64,000 nt of DNA, taken from Alitta virens. Taxonomy: Eukaryota; Annelida; Polychaeta; Phyllodocida; Nereididae. Shown here piece by piece: positions 38,501 to 48,718 of the stretch (position 1 is the stretch's first letter; each line of letters begins with the position of its first letter). The notes beneath the pieces are model-generated. The model was not told the DNA's origin, did no database searches, and saw nothing but the letters and a program-made list of their open reading frames with translations. Both the position numbers and the translations under genes were made by a program. The DNA lies in assembly GCA_932294295.1 (NCBI GenBank), contig OW028575.1, positions 14,946,058 through 15,010,057 on the forward strand, in the 5' to 3' direction.

Positions 38501-41500
38501 CAGCCTCCAATATTTCCCAGCAAAATGCCTTTTTTAAAGAACATTGTTGTGTAATATTGTTAACCGTATCGGGTAATAAAATATTAATTTAAGAAACATA
38601 ATTGGCAAGGATGGGGTGAAACTCCCAGTAATTGCCACTTTTACATTCACAGATAAGCATGTTTTCATGGAAACAGCCATTTTTGAAAGTATTTATAAAT
38701 TATAAGCAAATTAGCTTATTTAGATTAAATTTCGCCATACAATGTAACACAGTATATGTTTCTTAAAATATCAGAAATGAACTCATTAGCGCTGAAAACA
38801 TGATGGTTAATAAGCAAATTATGTATGTACCTATCATAGGTGCAGAGATATGAACAATGTAGCATTTTCTAGTAATGAGCATTTGAAAAGTGTGATGCAG
38901 AGGTGTAAAAGTCATTGTTTGTTCAAGCAATTAATTCGAGTCCATAGAAATACCTGAGTTGGTTATTATAGCACAGTTTACTGTACTGATAAAACAAATA
39001 TTTCCTTATTTGGCAATATGCTAATGCCCTAGTTTGCATGAATCTACGATACCTATATAATATGTTCCCTGTGTGATGTCGTTGGACTACTTTAATATTG
39101 CTTAACTAAAATTACACAGTAAAATAATGTCAAAATGCTCTTTTATATCACTTGTCAACATTGAGTAAAACCTGTTGTTATGCATGTAGGCAAAACTGCA
39201 GCCTTGGCAACCAGATTCAAGCAGTAATGTACAAAGTCTTAAAACTGCTGGAAACTCTGTTGTACAATGCTTCGATAAGGCTCCATAACAGCAACATGCC
39301 TTGATATTTTTTTGTATCAATACAAGCACCTTTACAAAAATCATGATTTTTAAAGATATTTTTAAACTGGCTGTTTCTATGGAAACCTGCCCATTTGTAA
39401 ATGCAAAAATGGCAACTACAGGGATGTTTACCCCACCCTATAACCATTTCTGTTCCTGAAATCAATCTATTACATTTTATGGTTAACGATATCACACAAG
39501 AATCTTTAAAACATGGCATTTTGCTGGGAAATTATGGGAGGGTGGGTTACCTTGGAAATCATTTTTTATATATACATTTTAGATATACTGCAAAAGTCAA
39601 CAATAAGGTGTCATTAGAAAGATCATAAAGTTGGCTTCCTGAATCATCACAGTAGTTTTTGAGATTGTCTCAACTTTTTACGTATTAACAAAATAAAGGT
39701 GAAACTATTTCAAAAATGCATCAAATTTTGTTATGATTTTATGTTTCCATGGCAACCCAGTGCAATGACCAGTCAATATTGATTAACAACAAGTACAGTA
39801 ATTATCGGAACTTCAAAATTTGATGCCTCGTTAGTACTTGCTGGCATTCAGAGAGACACAATATCAATATAACTGGACAGATAATTTACTCATAATTTCA
39901 TTAATCGGTTGCCATGGAAACAGTTGTCATTGGTAACATTCCAGTAAATGACAGTTTTCATGGCCAGTTCTAGAAAGTTTACTTTCATAGTAAATTCTTG
40001 AATATCACCCTTGCTGGACTTGTGTTACGGATTCACAATGGTTACTATAAGTAGACTGAAATATATGTGTTACGTAGGCAACTATGCCAACCCTGTGTAT
40101 AATTCAGAGAACCACTGCCATGTTTTCAAATATTACTAAATATTGCCTATGTTACAAGCCCAATAATAGCTTTAAGTGGATATCTGCAGACAAAAATAGT
40201 GACAGAACTGTGAATATCTTGTCCATATTTGTTTTCAATTTGGTTGCCATGGATACCAGGTTTCAAATTAACTTATCATAGGAGCATACATCCTCATATC
40301 ACTATATGTTTGGGGTAACTATCATGCCACACATGAATAGAATCAAGGCACATATATAATGAGGCTTTATGGTGAAATCGTATATGCTGGCATGGATCTA
40401 TATCAGGACTATTTGTGGTTTTGTTACCATGGTAACCAGTCCATGCAAGTTTTTTTTTTTTTTTACTTATTATACAAGTTCAATAATTTGTTGGAAACAG
40501 TTTGAAACATTGTTGAGAATAAAAAGAAAAATATAAATGCTTCGGCACCTAGACAGCCCATTGCAGTAGCCATATAAGGAAATATTATGCAAATTGACCT
40601 ATCTAGATTAGCAATACAATGAAATATATGCAAACTAGCCATTTTAAATTATCAGAAATGAACTCCTTGACCCTGAAAACAGGGTCTCTTACTGTTATTT
40701 AATGGTTGCTAGGGTAACACATTCAAAATAAAAAGATCTCCGTGCAAGCTAAAATGGGTGTATTATGTAAAACAAAATTTTCTAGAGTCTTATAATGTCA
40801 ACTGTGATATAACTAATTGTTATATTTGTAATGGTTTGGGTTGACCGGTGTCATCTCTGTCATCTCTGGCATGGATTTACTGTCATTTATTCGTTGTAAT
40901 TTTTATTTAAGACTACCACTGAGTGTTTGTCCCTTGCCACTGGTTGCAAGATCGAAATTTGAAAGACATTCTTTGGCAGCGACATCAAAGATGTCTTAAA
41001 GGGGTCACCCTACTTAAAGCAAATTCTAATAAACATGATTGTAATGAACATTGTATTTTGATACCAGCTTTAGGTCAAATAAATATATATCTGAATCTGA
41101 ATCTATCTGAATCTGGTGTCAGCCTTCACAAAAGCCTGTATAACTGGCAATTTGCTGTTTTCCCCTCTTTTAAAGACTGCTTATATCCATCTAATTGCAA
41201 ATTTACCCATATAAGGAAACAGGGGTCAGATACACATTTCCATGGCAACCAGAGACTGAAAAAAGTATAATTCTTTAATTAGTGAGGTTTTTACATGCGA
41301 ATTATTACATATCACCATCCTATGTTCAATATATCTTATAAAATGTTTATTTCCATATTACTGAGGCTTTCTCTCAAAATGTGGCAATTTTAAAAAGTGT
41401 TTCCATAGCAACACACAAAAATGAAGGAACTTTCAGTGATGCTTCTTTTCTGAGAGGGTTTCTCCTAAGGTGTCTTGAGATTCCAAAAGTATATTATTTT

Positions 41501-44500
41501 ACTGTGATATAAAAGCTTGACAGTCAAAGATATCAAAGCAAATTAATAAAATTTATGAAAATATTTGTAAAACTGCTACCATAGCAACAAATGACAAGCA
41601 CTGTCATTAAAAGAATACCACCAAAGTTATTTTTGTTAATTTGTTCAATACAAAAACGTACTTGTTGCCATGGATACCAGAAAAAAAAAGATCTCCGGTC
41701 CAAGAAACTGACAAAACGAGTACCAATTACAAAAAATACAGAAAATTTCCAATTCAATGATACCAAATTTGAGGAGGTGTGGAAACAAAGTGCCCTTTTT
41801 ATTCACATTTTCTGGCCTTGGCCCCCTGACTAAATGTAAATCTTCTTGAATAACCCTTAGCCTTGGGCTGTGTCTAGAATGACTGATCTCACAAGTTAGC
41901 CAGCTTTATTAGTCAGCCTGAGTGAAATAAATGGTACCTTTCTAAGAGTACCCTACATAGTCTTTATATAACTTATAGCATTTGATTACTGTGACCAGTT
42001 CAGAGCATTTAATTCAAATTTATGCCAATTTGCCAAGTTATAGTTGATAAAATTTGAAATATCAGAGGTTCAGAACACATTAAATACAATAATTGATTTA
42101 CTCACGTTTTAGCATTTTGACAGCAACAGTGGTGAAGCCCTGTTTCCCATCAATGTTGAACGCATGTGCTTTGACCACTTTGCCAAATTCCCCTTCCCCC
42201 AGGGTTTCCCCAAGAATCAGGTTCTTGCGAGGAAATTCCCACTTGGGGTCGCTCTGGAAAGTCAACAATAAAATAATGAAGAGCAATATAACAGCAGTGG
42301 TCATGTTTGAAAAAATGTTAGCGTACAACAGCATTTGGTAAACCATGGTAGCGCAGTATTGAAAAGTGCAAAGGCAACGAGTTAATTTCAACTGCAATAA
42401 TTGATTTTGATAAGCTACAATATAGGGCCTATGTATTTGAAGTTGGATACCTAATTGCTAACAATATATACAGCCGTGGCCAAAAAAGTTCGGACACTTG
42501 GACTGCACCTCAGTTTGTCCCTCCCTTTTGTCTCTCTGTCTGTCAACCACACTTATAGACATGATAACTTCCAAGTCTATTGATGCTAAGCTCATTAAAC
42601 TACAGGTAATATACCTTAGAGGAAGACATTGAAAGAGTTAAAGATTGGGTTACTTTGACCTTTTATATGTCACAAGGGTCAAACTCATCCAGAATCTTGT
42701 GGCTTATCACTCTACTCCCACCAGCGAAACATGTGGATGATGAGGACCTTCCCCCTGACAGTTCATCCAAGTCCTGACCAAGTATCCATAGCTTAATACA
42801 TATATTAGTGTGACTATTGTGCAAATGTCTTTTCAGGACAGTAAATATGGTCAAATTCAAAGTATTTAAAAGTGTCCGAAAACTTTTGGCCACGGCTGAA
42901 GGCACAAGTTTGCTTATCGTCTGAAAAACTATATTTCATAATTACGGGTAACCTTGTTTATTCATGTGGCTGATAACCCCAAGCAGTTATATCAGTCTTG
43001 GTCGCTAGTAAGTTCATCCAAGATTACATAGCATAGATATTACATGTACTGTTTTCAACTAGAATATCCACTAGAGGGCCAACCTACTGGAAGCTTAGTG
43101 GCGACTCCTCGTGGAGCCCAGTCTCCCTGGTAGCTGATGGTTCCACCAACATTGATGGTCATGTCCCTTTCATCCACGTAGTCAGATGGAAGCCTGCTGA
43201 GTGACAAGGTACTGTCCACTGTTTTCAGGCCCTGCAACATCAGAAACAATATTCAAATTGCATAGATCGAGCTTGTATTCTATGAAACTCCAGGTGAAAC
43301 TGTTGTTGGTAGTACAGGCCCTACACTGTATGCGGAGTAACAATGGAACGTGACACCAATATTTGTCACAACAAACCAGTTTGGTTCTAATGATGCTTAT
43401 AGCTCACCTTCCTGCTTGCTTTTCTTCTGTGTCGAATTCTCCAAACAAGGACTGATACAAAGACCACAGCACAGCAAGCACCAAACACCACCCCTATTCT
43501 GCACACTGTATTGCAGTCTGTGTTGGTTGGTAAGGAGACAAAAGCTGAAATATATATATGTGAAATATTCGTATGAATTTCTTTATTCTTATATAATTTC
43601 CTTTGGCATTTTGGTGCTAAATGGTAGCTAGCTAGTTAGACATAATGAGATAGATGTATAAATATAATAAAGCTAGCGAGACAGATGCATGGGCACGACA
43701 ACATGTCAGACATAGTGACAGCACAATATAGATAGATAGTAATCTCATTTTTACTTTTTCCTTTAGTGGAGGTATGGCGGGATGGAGTCTTGTCCTCATA
43801 ATGCTTGATTTTCTCAGCAGGTTCTGCCTCGTAAGGTTGGTCAGGGACGGGAGGGGTCGCTGGTCCTGGGTGTGTGCATAAACACCAGGTGGCGTTTGGG
43901 CAGTAGCACGTGCCATGCTTGATGGTGGCATTAACTGCAGAGCAGACGAAATAGAATGGTAAGTCTACAAAATACTGACCATGTGTTGTTTTTCGTCTAT
44001 TTCGTATTCTATATAAATACTTCTTTGAGAATTGTTTAAAATTCAAGACAGCTCAGTACTGCTTTAGCAGGTCAGCACCTTAACATTTCTGGATTTTCAT
44101 GTGGAGGGATATCAACCTGCTGTTTTCACTGCTAGTTTTACTAGGAAAATCACTTTAATGACACAGATTTCTTGAAATGTGACAAACATACAAACACAAT
44201 CTTGTGGACATAGAGACGGAAACATGGCTTCTAATTCATCACAAACGCCGTCTGGGCATGTGCTGGGAGAAGGGGTACAAGTCTCGTAAAGGTCATGCAT
44301 CTGGTCATGTGACTGCGAGAGTGTGGCCCATTGGCAGATGCCTTGTTTCGCGCCAATTCCACAGTTAGTTTCACAGTGGTTCTTCCACCTGAATTCTGAA
44401 CAACTTTTGTCTGGAAAAAAAGAGAGGAAAGTAATGAGGAAACCTGTTTTTGTAGCTAAAAGGTGTATCAGAAATAAGAATTTATCAAGTACTTCGAACC

Positions 44501-47500
44501 TTGCTAAAGTTCATAACTACAGATGTTCATGTTTATTTTGTAATTTCAGGAATTTATTAGTCTAATGGTCAAATGTTTTTTTCTGCGATATGCGCTCATT
44601 ATAGGCCTGAATTCAGATCCTCTGGTGGAGTCGCAGGCGAGGATCTGAGGGAATTGAATAAACACAGCGATGCGGGCTGAATGTAGGTTTATCATTACAC
44701 AGTTAATTTTAACTTGGGGCCGAACAAAGTTGTTCTTTGAAAATGCTCGAATCTGGCGATGTGTCACTTTATCAAATACTGTGAGTAGATGAATTGTATT
44801 CTTGTGGTTAAAATAAACTAATATGACTGGGTAAACATGGTAACATTATCAAGTAAATCAAAACAGTTTGGACCCATGGTCCCTACTTCTTGTGTTCAGA
44901 GTAGGCACCAGGTCCTGCCAAGAATATACACTGATCCTGCCATGGATATTAATTCAGGAATTTGAAATCCATCCAACCAGTACAGCTGCACTTATCCAAA
45001 ACATAGGGCGATGTTTTATTAATAAAATCCACTTACTACAAGTACTAGTCACTTTATTAGGCCTCTTCGTTTCTTTAGGTCTCATTACAGTGATTAGTAC
45101 AAATATAGTTCCAATGATATTTCCTTGTTTATTCTTTTTGTGGATAGTTAATGGTATGTTCTGTAGCATGATGGGGTCTTTTTCCTTTAAATAAATAATT
45201 CCTTGATGAGGGGTCACTCCGACGAATGTGTTTGCCACTATATCATTAGGTTTTGCGAAGAACTCCTCATTTCTCTGATCCACTGGCCTAAGGTGTGAGT
45301 TGTTGGAAATTCTGTGAAGCTGAAAGATAAAATGATATTTATAGACCTATTCCTAGTAAAAGATATCGTTGATATTGTCGCATCTATGAGAACCCATGAT
45401 TTCTTACACAGGAACTGAGAACGTTGCCATATTGGTTCGTTGTCCGCATCATCTTTTTGTGGAAGATTGACAGAAATGACGCCTGAAAAGGGATTTCTTG
45501 TGAAAACATGAAAAATTGGCCTACCACAGACGTAAACCACTCACGTTTGTGTAGAACAGTTTTCTCTATCAGATTTTGAAGGAAAATTCGAAATATCTTT
45601 CATAATTATTTTACAACACACCAAATTTAACAGCCAAGTGGCAAGAAAATCTGTTTGTTTTGTCAACATTCTGTACTAAGCGTCATGGGAGATCAAAGAA
45701 AAGTTTATCTTTTTAGTTTGATATTTCATCAATTTCTGTTTTATTTCATTTTGAGGTTTGAAAACTCTCTTTAAAATTTTCAGTTACAGTGCAGATGTAG
45801 TGTTGATTTATAGTCTTAATAAAGCTTTCAGAATGCACATTCAGATCTGAAATTACTTATGACATATTTATAGTATTGTGACATCACAATATAGCCATTA
45901 TGCGTCATCAATTGTTACGTCATATTTATCAAAATGGCGACACTTACAATGGTTTTTAGCTATGATCTCAGGTAAGTTTCTGCCGACAGATGATGACAAT
46001 TCAAGGAATGACGATTTTTGCTTCAAAAAGATGAGAAAAAGGGGGCTTCAGTTTAGTTTAGGGTAATTTATATAGAAGCCGCCGAAGTCTAATTGTGACT
46101 ATCATACTATCTCCCCTTTACAAGGGTCATTTCTGTCCATCTTCCACAAGAAGATGATACTCCATCAACCCAACGTCGATCTGGAATCGGCCAACGTCGG
46201 TTGGACATCGGCTCCATGATAGATTGATAGATTGATGGATAGATAGATTGATTGATAGATAGGGTAACCACCTGCGTGTAGGGTCCTGAGCCAAGTAGCA
46301 TGGTGATGTTGATGAAGCCAGGATCAGAGGGCAATGTGGGGATTGCTGGGGGATTTGACTGTTTGACAGATTGTACCCCTTTTACGTAATAGTAGTGTGT
46401 TCCATTCAGTGTGATCTGAAATATATATTATGCACATGTACACAGCTGATCCTGTGAAATATAAAATACTAATATAATAGAATGAAATTTGTGTGGCATG
46501 TCTTGGAGGTGATTAAAAGATTCACGCATCAAGCGCACATAATTATCTGATGAGCATGAAGTCAACAACACTAAACACCACAGATACAATGACACACGTG
46601 GCTCATTGTTGGCTTGGCAATGGTGGCCCAATTTGACAAGCTTTCATGCGATTGTTCATATTATACTCGTATTCTTAATAATTAGTCTAATTGGCAAGAA
46701 GATCATATTAAAAAAATCATATCATTCCGTTGCTATGACGTTATTTTCTACTCACTGACGTAGGAGCGTCTGATGACGTCACTGACGTGTCATTAAACGT
46801 TAAAGTGTACTTGAGATTTTTCGAAGCATTTATGATGAGGTCTTTTGTTAATACAACATCTGAAATAAACATTAATCATTGTAATTGCTTTGATATAATT
46901 TATTAGTCTAATCCTAGCTGTGCAAAGAATTCTAAATAATACACGTGAAAAGAGAAACTTAAGCACAAAAGGAATAAACCATAGCCCACAGCGGCATCTA
47001 AGAGAAATTTAAGTCGTTTTGTTTCTCCAAACAGTAGAAAACATTCATCAATAAATTCTAGGCAGCCTCAAACCATCAAAACACTACCAATTGAGGAGAT
47101 TTTTTGAAAAAGGATGTTGGGATTAATGAGTTAGACAAATCTTGATTGCTTGACAATGAATTCGTATTAATTTCCCTAAAATAATTAATAGGGCAAATAA
47201 TTCAGCGTTGAATCAATTGGCAGTTCCCCCCCCCCCCTAAAAATATTAAATGCAACGCAGCGAGTTTGTTGGGCTCCAATTATAGGTGGATGAAAATTGA
47301 AAGGGACAGTTTTGGGTCATGTGTCAATTCATGAGAGGCTGCCTAATATTTCTTTGGCATTTTCTTCGTGTTTATGATCTCAAATCTCGGCCAATCCTCG
47401 CCTTATATTTCCCACCACACGAGACTCGGCAATATCAAAGATTTATTCCTCAATATCTGCGGTCTGCTAGGGCGTTTATGTGCTATATGGGTCACACACG

Positions 47501-48670
47501 GTTGTGTTAAGTGACATTGGCACGACCGGAAATGTCATGTGCTGCCACTTCCGGTTTTGCTTGATCACATGTAACGATCTACTGCGCCATACGTTTGGCT
47601 GATTGTTGGCGTATAAATTTAATTGCTTGCCATGCAAAATCCTATCATGCCGTGAAGAATGTGTCACAAATTGGTTAATATTTAGCAAATATTGGACAAT
47701 TCAGTATTTCGATATTACGATCTCTGATTCAGATTTTCATTCAGGTTCAAAGATGGCTTACTGTTTAATATCTAGCAATACCGCAAGTCACAAACTAACG
47801 TTTATCTTATAAAATGATGGCAATAAGGTTTCGTACACAAGACACATTTTGCATTCCTCCTAAATTGTAAAATAAAAATTGTAAAAAATAGATGTTTATG
47901 TGTAAAAATGTTGCTTAGACAATCAACAACAATCTAATTGGCAAAGTTTCCAATGACCTTATGGACAAGAAGCTTTAATCAGAAAAAATTTCACTCCAAA
48001 ACCTTGCTCATCAAATCGATTTGCAGACAACATTTCTCCATCAGAGTAGTGTATCTCACCTGCCATTATTAGCTTAGTTCTCCTGTCATTGCCATAGTTT
48101 TGTTGTCTGAGATTTTTCGCTTCTAAAATATCTTGGTCAGGTCCAGCTAGTGTTACTTCGTAATTGTTTATTGCGTGGAAGTCAGCGTCCAAGACTGATA
48201 CATTGGTTATAACTGTGCCTGCCTGAAAGTAACCAAGAAATTTGTATTGCACCGAGTTCAGTTGTATATCTATTTATCATTTCAAAACATATATCATACT
48301 GGCAAAAATATTTAGTGATAATGTTACTTGCCATGATCTTCTGGCCTGGAATGACTTCATTGAAAGAGTCTTTTGCGGAACCGGAAATGTATTTGGGAGC
48401 ATTGTCATCTCTGTCACGCAAGTGCAATCGTGACGTCACTTCCGTGCAAACGTGACGTCGGTGTAGATGGCGCCCTTGATGACATTTGGATATCCATTTC
48501 AAGGTAATGACGTCATTTTGTTCACTGTCTAATGGGGCTACCACCCGTAATTCTCCAGATGGTAGTAAATCTGCAAGGCAAACAAAGCGGAATTTGGAAA
48601 CAGCCTAAATTTAGCATACATGATGATAAAGTGATTATGTGTGGACTAGTGTTCATCTGAAATTCTACTA

Positions 48671-48718
<48 letters not shown>

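Larger units (their letters stand above)
36621..41832. mobile_element. 5.2 kb foldback element / giant inverted repeat with X-box array
   Basis: Two arms of about 2.1 and 2.5 kb are inverted copies of each other around a spacer near 38.69-39.35 kb. Outer ends match as TAGTCAGGGGGC (36621-36632) and GCCCCCTGACTA (41821-41832). Paired landmarks, for example 37203-37216 with 41236-41249 and 38342-38355 with 39743-39756, keep a constant coordinate sum once a 358-bp insertion in the right arm is removed. No transposase frame is seen. It sits in the ret intron between exons 12 and 13. A foldback-type transposon is the likeliest origin. Confidence 0.85.

Noticed and set aside
43350..43631. Plus-strand 93-codon frame over the ret transmembrane exon
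   Set aside because: It is antisense to a well-supported exon and has no family similarity.
45408..45540. Reading exon 45.4 kb as a cadherin linker ([17 protein letters not shown])
   Set aside because: No combination of splice sites gives that frame on both sides, and exon 6b joins exon 7 directly at the conserved human boundary.
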